64,000 nt of DNA from DATMTS01 sp035564555 (GTDB taxonomy: Bacteria; Actinomycetota; Actinomycetes; Actinomycetales; Microbacteriaceae), in NCBI GenBank assembly GCA_035564555.1, contig DATMTS010000093.1, positions 1 to 64,000 on the forward strand. Direction: 5' to 3'. The stretch's first letter is position 1. Every line of letters starts with the position of its first letter. This document shows, piece after piece, positions 43,110-51,355 of this stretch. Below the pieces are notes generated by a model. That model saw only the letters and a program-made list of their open reading frames with translations. It did not search any database and had not been told where the DNA came from. The position numbers were made by a program, and so were the translations under genes.

Positions 43110-44456
43110 TCACTCCTTCGATTGTTGATGGTGCATCGGTGCCCTTTCGAGCGGCGCGGCATGCCGGGCGAACGGCCACACGTCGGCGGGCGCAGGGTCG
43201 GGTACATGCCGGTCGCCGAGCCGGGCGCTGCGCCAGAGCGCGGTAGCGGTCCAGCCCAGGATGACGAAGAACAGCAGATCGCGCACGCTCACCAGCAGCA
43301 CCATGATCACGTTGGCGCTCAGCAGCCAGTTGTAGAGGTACGGGTAGATCAGCTGGGTCGATGCCGCAGTGACGGCCACCAGCACGGCGGGTGTCCGGAA
43401 CGCCCGGCCGCGGTAGATCAGTCCCAGGATCACGGGAGGAGCGAGCCAGGTGACGTACTGCGGCGACCCGACCTTGTTGAAGGCGATCATCGTGGTCACG
43501 ACCGCGAGCGAGAGAGTGGGAAGCACCATCAGGGGCGGCGCGCCGTGATGCATGGCCCGGATGCCGATCAGCAGCACGGTCACGACGGCGATGCCGAGCA
43601 GCGGGGTCATCAGGGCGATGGCGGTCTCGGTGTGCGCGCCGGCGACCTGGAAGGTCAGGATGTGACTGTCGTAGTAGACGTAGCTGCCCGGCAGTCTGAG
43701 CGCCGCCGCCCACATCCAGGGCACGCTGACCGGCGCCTCGATCTGCAGCCCACGGCCGGTCTGCTGAGTGATGAAGCTGAAGACGTTCCCGCCGCTGCCG
43801 AGGCCCAGCGCGAGCACGACGATGACGAGACTCGTCGCGACGACCGCGAGCAGCATGCGCCAGCGATGGCGACTCGCCACGATCAGACTGGCGATGAGGG
43901 CCGCCGGCCACACCTTGATCCAGGTGGCGACGGCCAGCAGCACCGCCGCCAACCGGGGACGCAGACCCAGCCAGAGCAGGGCGACGATCACGACGGCGAC
44001 CGAGACGGCATCCAGTCGTGCGATGGCGATCGGACCGAGCAGGATCAGGAAGGCGAGCCACCACCAGGCCGCCACGAGGTTACGACGCGCGCCGGTCGCC
44101 GTCAGCACGGTGAATGCCACCGCATTCAGAACCGTCACCATCGTCAGCCATGCCCCGGCGTAATTCGCCGCGCCGGCGACCAGCGGAAGCATGATGGGCA
44201 CCAGTGCGAGCACGGGATACACCCACGGGCCGCTGATGCCGGATACGGCGAGCCCGGTTTGGGCCTGAAGGGCCCATGGCTGGTACACCAGGGTGACGTC
44301 CCCCAAGGGCAGACCGTCGGCGTGCAGGCAGAGATAGCCCAGCACGAGATGCGTCAGCAGGAACGCGATCCACAACAGGATGCGGCTCGAGGCCACGCGG
44401 ATCAGGCGCGATCGGGGTTCGGCCGGAGCGGGCGCGGGGGCCTCGTCGGTCGACAT
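43110..44456 (-). CDS. DUF2029/GT87-type membrane glycosyltransferase
   Basis: A 448-residue integral membrane protein with 10 or more helices, like actinobacterial polyprenyl-phosphate-mannose-dependent mannosyltransferases (GT87/DUF2029). Family traits are LLWIAFLLTHLVLGYL near the start, ARLDAVSVAVVIVALLWLGL, ATWIKVWPAALIAS and NKVGSPQYVTWLAPPVI. Lipoglycan assembly outside the membrane is the likely role, by family. The ATG at 44456 is 7 nt after TAGGCT. Confidence 0.82.
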   Translation of the reverse strand: MSTDEAPAPAPAEPRSRLIRVASSRILLWIAFLLTHLVLGYLCLHADGLPLGDVTLVYQPWALQAQTGLAVSGISGPWVYPVLALVPIMLPLVAGAANYAGAWLTMVTVLNAVAFTVLTATGARRNLVAAWWWLAFLILLGPIAIARLDAVSVAVVIVALLWLGLRPRLAAVLLAVATWIKVWPAALIASLIVASRHRWRMLLAVVATSLVIVVLALGLGSGGNVFSFITQQTGRGLQIEAPVSVPWMWAAALRLPGSYVYYDSHILTFQVAGAHTETAIALMTPLLGIAVVTVLLIGIRAMHHGAPPLMVLPTLSLAVVTTMIAFNKVGSPQYVTWLAPPVILGLIYRGRAFRTPAVLVAVTAASTQLIYPYLYNWLLSANVIMVLLVSVRDLLFFVILGWTATALWRSARLGDRHVPDPAPADVWPFARHAAPLERAPMHHQQSKE

Positions 44457-44463
44457 GCACTCA

Positions 44464-44469
44464 AGCCTA
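44464..44469 (-). promoter_or_regulatory. -10 box of a probable leaderless promoter (GT87-like gene)
   Basis: TAGGCT on the minus strand ends 7 nt before the ATG at 44456, in the 37-nt gap after nnrD. Confidence 0.4.
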
Positions 44470-44493
44470 GCCAGCAGACCGTTCGGCCCTCGG

Positions 44494-45321
44494 TCACGCC
44501 AGCAGCGCCGCGATGGTCGCAGGCAGGGCCTCCGCCACCTCGAGCGCGACGATCGGTCCTCCCGCCGACGCGCGCCGGGCGGCAAGACCGTGCAGCACGG
44601 CGGCGGAGGCGGCCAAGCGTGCGAGAGCGGCGTGGCCGTCTCGCGCAACGGCATCCGAGTGCGTCGCCACCAGTGCACCGAGCACTCCGCCGAGTACGTC
44701 GCCGGTGCCGGCTGCAGCGAGCCAATCGGTGCCGGAAGCGGCGCAGAACGCCTCGCCGTCCGGCGAGACGACGTGCGTCGTCGACCCCTTAAGAAGCACC
44801 GTGAGCTGAAGCTCGCGCGCCGCCTGAGCGGCCCATCTGGCCGGCTCGGCCACGATCCCGTCGACGGAGACCTGGATGCCGTGCAGCCCCAGCAACCGGG
44901 CGAGTTCCCTGCTGTGCGGCGTGACGATCACGGGCCCGGCGGCGCGTGTCGCAAGATCGAGCGCGCCGGCATCCACGACGACGGGAACAGGCTCCCCCAC
45001 TGCGCGCCCCAAACGCTCCGCCGTCCGCGCGTCGCGCTGCGCGGCATCCATGCCGGAGCCGATCAGCCACGCCTGCACGCGGCCAGGAGCCGTCACCACC
45101 TCGGGCCTGCGTTGAAGCACGAATGTGGCCGCGCGTTCGTCTCCCAGATAACGCACCATGCCGACGCCGGTGCGCGATGCCGCCTCGGTGCCGAGCACGG
45201 CGGCGCCCGGATATGTACTCGATCCGGTGACCATGCCCAGTACTCCGCGCGAGTACTTGTCGTCGGCCGGCCCGGGCACGGCGATCCAATCGCGAACGTC
45301 GGCCTCGGTCCATGCCTGCAT
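44494..45321 (-). CDS. nnrD: ADP-dependent NAD(P)H-hydrate dehydratase
   Basis: Repairs hydrated NAD(P)H (NADHX/NADPHX). The 275-residue ribokinase-like protein has GMVTGSSTYPGAAVLGTEAA, IGSGMD, the VTPHSRELARLLG block and the C-terminal AAAGTGDVLGGVLGALVA with the catalytic Asp. The epimerase domain (NnrE) is not fused here. It diverges from the HAD gene across only 42 nt. Confidence 0.93.
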   Translation of the reverse strand: MQAWTEADVRDWIAVPGPADDKYSRGVLGMVTGSSTYPGAAVLGTEAASRTGVGMVRYLGDERAATFVLQRRPEVVTAPGRVQAWLIGSGMDAAQRDARTAERLGRAVGEPVPVVVDAGALDLATRAAGPVIVTPHSRELARLLGLHGIQVSVDGIVAEPARWAAQAARELQLTVLLKGSTTHVVSPDGEAFCAASGTDWLAAAGTGDVLGGVLGALVATHSDAVARDGHAALARLAASAAVLHGLAARRASAGGPIVALEVAEALPATIAALLA

Positions 45322-45327
45322 GCCTTC

Positions 45328-45333
45328 ACGATA
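45328..45333 (-). promoter_or_regulatory. nnrD: -10 box of a probable leaderless nnrD promoter
   Basis: TATCGT on the minus strand ends 6 nt before the ATG at 45321. Confidence 0.45.
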
Positions 45334-45363
45334 GGTTGAAAAGCGACCGAAAGGGCGCTATCC

Positions 45364-46002
45364 ATGCCGATCAGAATCCCCGACCGCGTGATCGTCTTCG
45401 ATTACGGCGAGGTCATCTCGGTCACTCCCACCGAGGCGGACCGCGCGGCGCTCGTCTCCTTGGCCGGTGTCGAACCGCGCCTCTTCTGGCCGGAATACTG
45501 GCGGAATCGAGACGCTCTCGACGAGGGCGCACTGTCGATCAGTGACTATTGGCGCGGCATCGCCGCTGCCACCGGCGCGAACTGGTCGGATGCCATGATC
45601 CACCGGCTCTGGGTCACCGACTTCCGCAGCTGGCTGAGCGCCGACCCCGGCACCCTCGACGTTCTCGTCGAATTGCGCGACGGCGACACGCGAATGGCGT
45701 TGCTGTCGAACGCAGGAGCGGATTTCAGCAGCTATTTCCGGCACGGGCCGCTCGGGGCGCTGTTCGAGGCGGTGTTCGTCAGCGGCGAGCTGGGCATGAT
45801 CAAACCCGCGGCGCCGATCTTCGAGCACGTGATGCGCGAGTTGGGAATCACCGCCGCCCAGACGGTGTTCATCGACAACAAGGAAGCGAACGTGCGCGCG
45901 GCTGAGGCGCTCGGGATCACCGGACACGTGTTCACCGATGCAGCGCGACTGCGCGACTTCCTGATCGCGCTTTCCACCCGACGACAGGAGCCTCGTGCCT
46001 GA
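45364..46002 (+). CDS. HAD-superfamily hydrolase (YihX-like)
   Basis: A 212-residue HAD phosphatase. Motif I is VIVFDYGEV with nucleophile Asp13; Gly-Glu replaces the usual second Asp region, as in the YihX/epoxide-hydrolase-N-like group. Motif II is MALLSNAG, the Lys is in GMIKPAAPIF and motif IV reads VFIDNKEANV. Likely a small-metabolite phosphatase. It overlaps the next gene by 8 nt. Confidence 0.88.
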   Translation: MPIRIPDRVIVFDYGEVISVTPTEADRAALVSLAGVEPRLFWPEYWRNRDALDEGALSISDYWRGIAAATGANWSDAMIHRLWVTDFRSWLSADPGTLDVLVELRDGDTRMALLSNAGADFSSYFRHGPLGALFEAVFVSGELGMIKPAAPIFEHVMRELGITAAQTVFIDNKEANVRAAEALGITGHVFTDAARLRDFLIALSTRRQEPRA

Positions 46003-47083
46003 GCTGTTCGACCCGATGACGATCCGCGAGCTGACCGCCCGCAACCGTGTCTGGGTTTCGCCCATGTGCCAGTACTCGGTTCACGCGCGCGACGGTGTGC
46101 CCCGTGACTGGCATCTGGCCCACCTCGGGTCGTTCGCGGTCGGCGGTGCCGGGGTCGTCTTCGCAGAGGCGACCGCGGTGAGCCCCGAAGGCCGCATCTC
46201 GTATGCCGATACCGGAATCTGGGGCGACGAGCACACCGCCGCTTGGCGGCCCATCGTCTCGTTCATGCACGAGCAGGGAGCGGCGGCAGGCATCCAACTG
46301 GCGCATGCCGGGCGCAAGGGCTCGACGTGGCCGGCTTGGGGAGCCGACGGCCTCAACGGAACGGTGCCGTCGGATGCCGGCGGCTGGCGACCCGTTGCTC
46401 CCAGCGCCATCGCGTTCCCGGATCCGTCCTTCGCCGTCCCCGACGCGCTTGAGAAGGCAGGGATCGATTCGGTCGTCGACGACTTCGCGGCTGCTGCCCG
46501 GCGCAGTGTGGCCGCGGGCTTCGACGTGATCGAGGTGCACGCGGCGCACGGCTATCTGCTGCACGAATTCCTCTCGCCGCTGAGCAACGCCCGCACCGAC
46601 GAGTACGGCGGGAGCCTCGCAAACCGGGCAAGGCTGCTGCTGCGGGTGGTGGCAGCCGTTCGCGAGGAGATCGGCGACGGGATGCCTCTGCTCGTTCGGT
46701 TCTCGGCGAGCGACTACGTCGAGGGCGGCTGGGACCGCGAGCAGACCGCAACGGTGGCCGGGTGGGCCCGGGATGCCGGGGCGGATCTGTTCGACATCTC
46801 CAGCGGCGGCAACGTCACCGGAGTGCACATCCCGCTCGGCCCCGGCTATCAGGTTCCGTTCGCCGCGTACGTGCGACGCACGGCAGGAGTCCCGGTCGCG
46901 GCGGTCGGATTGATCACGACGCCGCAGCAGGCGGCCGAGATCGTGTCGTCGGGCGAGGCCGATGTCGTGATGCTCGCCCGCGCGTTGCTGCGCGACCCGC
47001 ACTTCGCCCTGCGGGCGGCACACGAACTCGGATTCGGGCTCGACTATTGGCCGCCGCAGTACGAGCGGGCGCGGTGGCGCTGA
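45995..47083 (+). CDS. Old Yellow Enzyme family NADPH dehydrogenase (YqjM/NamA-like)
   Basis: A 362-residue FMN ene-reductase. Features of the YqjM branch are Cys25 in VWVSPMCQYS, LAHAGRKGST, the substrate His pair in EVHAAHGYLLHEFLSPLSN and RTDEYGGSLANRARLLL. C-terminal Arg-rich RARW is the arginine-finger end seen in dimers of this class. The GTG start lies 8 nt inside the HAD gene, so the two are translationally coupled. It probably reduces activated C=C bonds in stress-related compounds. Confidence 0.92.
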   Translation: MPELFDPMTIRELTARNRVWVSPMCQYSVHARDGVPRDWHLAHLGSFAVGGAGVVFAEATAVSPEGRISYADTGIWGDEHTAAWRPIVSFMHEQGAAAGIQLAHAGRKGSTWPAWGADGLNGTVPSDAGGWRPVAPSAIAFPDPSFAVPDALEKAGIDSVVDDFAAAARRSVAAGFDVIEVHAAHGYLLHEFLSPLSNARTDEYGGSLANRARLLLRVVAAVREEIGDGMPLLVRFSASDYVEGGWDREQTATVAGWARDAGADLFDISSGGNVTGVHIPLGPGYQVPFAAYVRRTAGVPVAAVGLITTPQQAAEIVSSGEADVVMLARALLRDPHFALRAAHELGFGLDYWPPQYERARWR

Positions 47084-47128
47084 ACGCCGATCGATGCTCG
47101 GCGGCGGGAAGGAAGATGCCGGAGCCGA

Positions 47129-48169
47129 CTAACGACCGCGTCGCGTCGCATCCTGCACTTCGCCGACCAGCTCCTCGATGATGTCCTCGAGGAACAGCAC
47201 GCCCGTCGTCTGCCCCGCCTGATCGAAAGTACGCGCCAGGTGCGAGCCTGATCGACGCATGACGGCGAGGGCGTCTTCGATGTCGGTGCCGTCGAAGACC
47301 GAGATCAGGCGCCTGACGCGCTTGGCGGGCAGCGCGTCATGGAAAGCACCGCTCTCGAGGTCGAGCACGTCTTTCAGGTGCACGTAACCCGTCGGCTCGC
47401 CCGCGTCGTCCACGAGCACATAGCGGGAGAAGCCGTGCTTCGCCACTGCACGCTCCACCTCGGCCGGGGTCGACTCCTCAGACAGGCTCACCAGTCCGCC
47501 CAGCGGCAGCGCGATGTCTTTCGCCTTCTTCTCGGTGAACTCGAACGCATTGCTGAGCGCGCCGGTTCGGTCGGCGAGCACTCCCTCCCGGGTCGACTGG
47601 TTGACGATCGTAGCGACCTCATCGAGGGTGAAGGTGCTGGCCGCCTCTGTCTTCGGTTGCACCCCGCACAACCGAACCACGCCGTTCGACATCGCGTTCA
47701 ACGCCAGCACGACGGGCTTGAACACCCGCGCGAAGCCGACCAGCGGCGGGGCAAGAAGCAGCACCGCGCGATCGGGCATCGAGAACGACAGGTTCTTCGG
47801 CACCATCTCGCCGAAGACGACGTGCAGGAACGAGACGACGACGAGGGCGACGATGAAGGCGATCGTGCCGATCGCGGCATCCGGAAGGCCGGTCAGCGCA
47901 AGCGGGGCCTCGAGCAGATGGTGGATGGCCGGTTCCGAGACGTTGAGGATCAGCAGGGAGCACACCGTGATGCCCAGCTGCGTCGAGGCGAGCATCAACG
48001 TGGCGTGCTCCATCGCCCACAGCGCGATCTTCGCCCCACGTGTGCCGCGCTCGGCCGCGGGTTCGATCTGAGAGCGCCGTGCCGAGATCACCGCGAATTC
48101 GGCGCCGACGAAGAACGCGTTGAACAACAGCAGCACGAACAGCCAGATCAGGCCCGCCCAGTCAGCCAC
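47129..48169 (-). CDS. CNNM/CorC-type membrane protein with CBS domains (1)
   Basis: A 346-residue protein: an N-terminal CNNM (DUF21) membrane domain with about four helices (LIWLFVLLLFNAFFVGAEFA; STQLGITVCSLLILNVSEP; VALVVVSFLHVVFGEMVPKN) and a cytoplasmic CBS pair (AVAKHGFSRYVLVDDAGEPT; LEDIIEELVGEVQD). The family includes Mg2+ and Co2+ transport/tolerance proteins. The C-terminal CorC_HlyC domain is missing, unlike the upstream paralogue. Its start overlaps the paralogue's stop by 8 nt. Confidence 0.9.
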   Translation of the reverse strand: MADWAGLIWLFVLLLFNAFFVGAEFAVISARRSQIEPAAERGTRGAKIALWAMEHATLMLASTQLGITVCSLLILNVSEPAIHHLLEAPLALTGLPDAAIGTIAFIVALVVVSFLHVVFGEMVPKNLSFSMPDRAVLLLAPPLVGFARVFKPVVLALNAMSNGVVRLCGVQPKTEAASTFTLDEVATIVNQSTREGVLADRTGALSNAFEFTEKKAKDIALPLGGLVSLSEESTPAEVERAVAKHGFSRYVLVDDAGEPTGYVHLKDVLDLESGAFHDALPAKRVRRLISVFDGTDIEDALAVMRRSGSHLARTFDQAGQTTGVLFLEDIIEELVGEVQDATRRGR

Positions 48170-49526
48170 GGTTCACCTGCTCCCCCGATGCGCCTGAACG
48201 AGATGCCGTTCGGCCGGCCTCGTCCGCCCCGGCGATCGCATCCGGTGTGAACCGCAGCCGGTCGATGCGCCGGCCGTCGAGCCGTTCGACCCGTAGCGTT
48301 CCGCCGGCGACCGGCACTTCGTCTCCCACCTTCGGCAAGCGGCCGAGCTCGTTCATCACGTAACCGGCGACCGTCTCATAGGGCCCGTCGTCCGGTACGC
48401 GAACCGCGGCCCGCTCCAGGAGTTCATCGGGCCGCAACATGCCCGGGAAGGTAAGCGAGCGTGGGCCGCGCACCACGTCGGCCCGGGTACGGTCGTGCTC
48501 GTCCGCGACCTCGCCGACGAGCTCCTCCACCAGGTCCTCCAGCGTGGCGACACCCGAGGTGCCGCCGTACTCGTCGACGACGACGGCCAGCTGGTAACCA
48601 GCCCCTCGCAGTTCGCCGAGCAGCGTGTCGAGTTTCATGGTCTCCGGCACCCGTAACGCTTCGGTCTGCAAGGCCGACGCCGGCACCACCGCGCGGCGTT
48701 CGCGCGGCACCGCCACCGCCTGCTTCACGTGAACGACGCCCACGACGTCGTCGATGCCTTCGTCGATGACCGGGAATCGCGAGAACCCGGTGCGCCGCGC
48801 CAGGTCGATCACGACCTCAGCCGACTCGGAGCGCTGCACGGTGGCCAGCCGGGGCCGTGGGGTCATCACGTCGGATGCCGTGTGCCCGGAGAACAGCAAC
48901 GTGCGGTTGAGCAGCGTCGCGGTGTCCGACTCGAGCACTCCGGCGTTGGCCGATCGCAGCACGAGCGACGACAACTCCTCCGCCGTGCGCGCTCCGGACA
49001 GTTCCTCTTTGACCGTGACACCGAACAGTCGAAGTACTGCGTTCGCGCTGCCGTTCAAAGCCAGCACCGCCGGTTTGAAGACGGCCGTGAACACGGTCTG
49101 GAACGGGATGACCAGTTTCGCCGTCGCGCGCGGCAGCGCGAGGGCGAAGTTCTTCGGCACGAGTTCGCCGAGGATCATCGAGACGAGGGTCGCGATGACG
49201 ATCGCCAGCACGGAGGCGATCGGCGTGATCACGCCGGCCGGAACGCGGGCGGCGGCCAGCGGATCCGACAACAGCGAACCGATCGCGGGCTCCATCGTGA
49301 AACCGGTCAACAGCGTGGTCAGGGTGATGCCCAACTGCGCGCTGGAGAGGTGCGTCGAGGTGATCTTCAGCGCCGCGATCGTCATCGCCAGACGCGTCTC
49401 ACCTCGCTCACGCCGCACCTCCAGGTCGGCGCGATCGAGGTTGACGAGCGCGAACTCGCTGGCCACGAACAGGCCGGTGCCGACCGTGAGCACGAGCCCG
49501 ATGACGAGCAGTATCCAGTCGGACAC
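48162..49526 (-). CDS. CNNM/CorC-type membrane protein with CBS and CorC domains (2)
   Basis: A 454-residue paralogue of the next gene, with the full layout: CNNM membrane domain (LVASEFALVNLDRADLEVRR-like start, SSAQLGITLTTLLTGF, SMILGELVPKNFALALP), CBS pair (FSRFPVIDEGIDDVVGVVHV; QLAVVVDEYGGTSGVATLED) and the C-terminal CorC_HlyC domain (GMLRPDELLERAAV to VERLDGRRIDRLRF). Likely an ion (Mg2+) efflux or regulatory membrane protein. The GTG at 49526 starts MSDWILLVIGL; GTG at 49535 is an alternative. Confidence 0.9.
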   Translation of the reverse strand: MSDWILLVIGLVLTVGTGLFVASEFALVNLDRADLEVRRERGETRLAMTIAALKITSTHLSSAQLGITLTTLLTGFTMEPAIGSLLSDPLAAARVPAGVITPIASVLAIVIATLVSMILGELVPKNFALALPRATAKLVIPFQTVFTAVFKPAVLALNGSANAVLRLFGVTVKEELSGARTAEELSSLVLRSANAGVLESDTATLLNRTLLFSGHTASDVMTPRPRLATVQRSESAEVVIDLARRTGFSRFPVIDEGIDDVVGVVHVKQAVAVPRERRAVVPASALQTEALRVPETMKLDTLLGELRGAGYQLAVVVDEYGGTSGVATLEDLVEELVGEVADEHDRTRADVVRGPRSLTFPGMLRPDELLERAAVRVPDDGPYETVAGYVMNELGRLPKVGDEVPVAGGTLRVERLDGRRIDRLRFTPDAIAGADEAGRTASRSGASGEQVNRG

Positions 49527-49661
49527 GACGCTCACCGTCCCCGACCGGTCGCCGCGGGATCGCTGATGCGTCTCGAGCGGGGCGAATGGGCAGAAGGAGG
49601 GTCGTCCATTGTCTTCTCGAGTATACCGGGCGGTCATCCGCGTCCGGCATGAAGGCTTGTG

Positions 49662-49716
49662 CGGTTCCGCGGTTCCGCGGTTCCGCGGTTCCCGGGCCGG
49701 GGGCGGGGGCGGGGGC
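49662..49716. repeat. Short tandem repeats (8-bp x4 then 6-bp x3)
   Basis: CGGTTCCG is repeated three times and followed by CGGTTCCC (49662-49693); soon after, GGGGGC occurs three times (49699-49716). They lie in the gap between guaB1's stop and the CNNM gene's start region. Such tracts are prone to slippage. Confidence 0.85.
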
Positions 49717-49780
49717 GTGGCGAGTACTACCGCCCGGTCGTGATGGGGCTGCTACGGGAGGAGCGGACCGATCGGGCGCC

Positions 49781-51220
49781 CTACCAGCTGACCGGCAGGG
49801 CTTTTCCTTCTTCGTAACCGGCGGCCGACTGGATGCCGACCAGTGCGCGACCGTGGAACTCGGTCACCGATCTCGCTCCGGCGTACGTGAACGAACTTCG
49901 CACCCCGGTGGTGATCATGTCGAGCAGGTCCTCGACGCTCGGCCGCAGCGGATCGAGATAGATCTTCGAACTCGAGATCCCCTCGGCGAACAGTTCTTTA
50001 CGCGCCCGGTCGTACGGGTCGAGGCGGTCGAAGCGCTCGCGCACCGCCTTGGTCGACGCCATCCCCCAGCTCTCCTTGTACAGCCGACCGGCGGCATCGG
50101 CCTTCAACGTGCCGGGGGCCTCGATCGTGCCGGCGAACCACGACCCGATCATCACGGATGCCGCACCCGCGGCGAGCGCGAGCGCCACGTCGCGCGGGTA
50201 ACGCACTCCGCCGTCCGCCCAGACGTGGGCGCCGAGCTCCCGCGCGGTCTCACTGGTCTCCAGCACCGCGGAGAACTGCGGACGGCCGACCGCGGTCATC
50301 ATGCGGGTCGTGCACATCGCCCCTGGGCCCACGCCCACCTTGAGGATGTCGGCGCCTACGGCGACCAGATCCCGCACCGCTTGTTCCGTGACGACATTGC
50401 CCGCGACGATAGGCAGCCCGAGCCCGGCGCGCTTGACCGCACGGATCGCGCGGCGCATGCCGTCTTGATCGCCGTGCGCGGTGTCGATCACGAGAACGTC
50501 GACCCCGGCCGCGGCCAGAGCACGCGCCCTGCTCGCGACGTCTCCGTTGATGCCGATGGCCGCGGCGACCCGCAGCCGCCCGTCATCGTCGAGCGCCGGG
50601 GCGTAGATCGTCGACCGCAGTGCGCTCGTGCGGCTGAGCGTTCCGATCACGATGCCGTGTCGCAGCACGGGGGCGAACTCGAGGCCGGCGGCCGTCATCA
50701 GGTCGAAGGCCGCGCGTCCGTCGGGCACGTCGTCGGCGTCGAGCGAAGTGAGGCTGCCGTGCAGCAGGTCGCCGAGCCGGGCGTCGGGCAACGCCGTCGC
50801 GAGCCGGTCGGCGGCGATGCAACCGGCGTAACGGTCGTTCTCGTCGTGCAGCACCACGCCGTGGCCTGGCATCGCGGGAACGAGTTCGAGCGCGTCGGCG
50901 ACCGTCGCGTCCGGGCCGAGTATCACCGGCGTGTCGTAGGCGACCGGCTGATCCTTGACCCATCGGATTGCCTCGTCGAGGTCTTGCAGGTGCATGTCCT
51001 GCGGCAGCACGCCGAGGCCACCGCGACGGGCCAGCGTCGCGGCGAGCCGCTTGCCGGTGACGGAGTTCATGTTCGCGGAGACGATCGGGGTCGTCGCTCC
51101 GGTCCCGTCGCCTGGGCTGAGGGACACGTCGAGCCGGCTGGTCACTGCCGAACGACTGGGGACCAGGAACACGTCGGAGTAGGTCAGGTCGTGGGTCGGA
51201 GCGGTGCCGTAGAACTGCAT
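49781..51220 (-). CDS. guaB1: GuaB1-family IMP dehydrogenase-related protein (GMP reductase)
   Basis: A 479-residue IMPDH/GMPR-fold protein with the catalytic Cys303 in GVGPGAMCTTRMMTAVGRPQ and a CBS-pair insertion (about 95-205). YSDVFLVPSRSAV and IVSANMNSV replace the YDDVLLLP/TAPMD wording of true GuaB. The mycobacterial GuaB1 branch acts as a GMP reductase in purine salvage; this function is transferred by family. It diverges from kgd and has a TACCGT box 6 nt before its ATG. Confidence 0.9.
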   Translation of the reverse strand: MQFYGTAPTHDLTYSDVFLVPSRSAVTSRLDVSLSPGDGTGATTPIVSANMNSVTGKRLAATLARRGGLGVLPQDMHLQDLDEAIRWVKDQPVAYDTPVILGPDATVADALELVPAMPGHGVVLHDENDRYAGCIAADRLATALPDARLGDLLHGSLTSLDADDVPDGRAAFDLMTAAGLEFAPVLRHGIVIGTLSRTSALRSTIYAPALDDDGRLRVAAAIGINGDVASRARALAAAGVDVLVIDTAHGDQDGMRRAIRAVKRAGLGLPIVAGNVVTEQAVRDLVAVGADILKVGVGPGAMCTTRMMTAVGRPQFSAVLETSETARELGAHVWADGGVRYPRDVALALAAGAASVMIGSWFAGTIEAPGTLKADAAGRLYKESWGMASTKAVRERFDRLDPYDRARKELFAEGISSSKIYLDPLRPSVEDLLDMITTGVRSSFTYAGARSVTEFHGRALVGIQSAAGYEEGKALPVSW

Positions 51221-51226
51221 GCCCCC

Positions 51227-51232
51227 ACGGTA
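51227..51232 (-). promoter_or_regulatory. guaB1: -10 box of a probable leaderless guaB1 promoter
   Basis: TACCGT on the minus strand ends 6 nt before the ATG at 51220. Confidence 0.35.
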
Positions 51233-51267
51233 TCTCCGACCGCCGTCTGACAGCGAGCACAGGGGGG

Positions 51268-51286
51268 AAAGGTTAGGCTTGACAAC
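51268..51286. promoter_or_regulatory. Partial iron-box-like sequence upstream of kgd
   Basis: AAAGGTTAGGCTTGACAAC matches the IdeR consensus at 12 of 19 positions by my count, mostly in the left half (AGGTTAGGCT). It contains a perfect -35 hexamer TTGACA (51279-51284) reading toward kgd, but no good -10 follows at 16-18 nt. It may be only promoter sequence. Confidence 0.25.
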
Positions 51287-51355
51287 TGGACGGACCCGCC
51301 GAGCGTATGCCGAGCGGAATAAGACGACATCGATGGAGAGAGTAGGCGATCGACT

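Noticed and set aside
43014..44792. 592-codon plus-strand open frame rich in His, Asp, Gln and Arg
   Set aside because: It is antisense to the thiamine-binding, GT87-like and nnrD genes, all of which have clear family motifs.
51314..51340. SigR-type promoter before kgd (a GGAAT at 51316)
   Set aside because: No GTT follows at 18-19 nt, so the promoter rule is not met.
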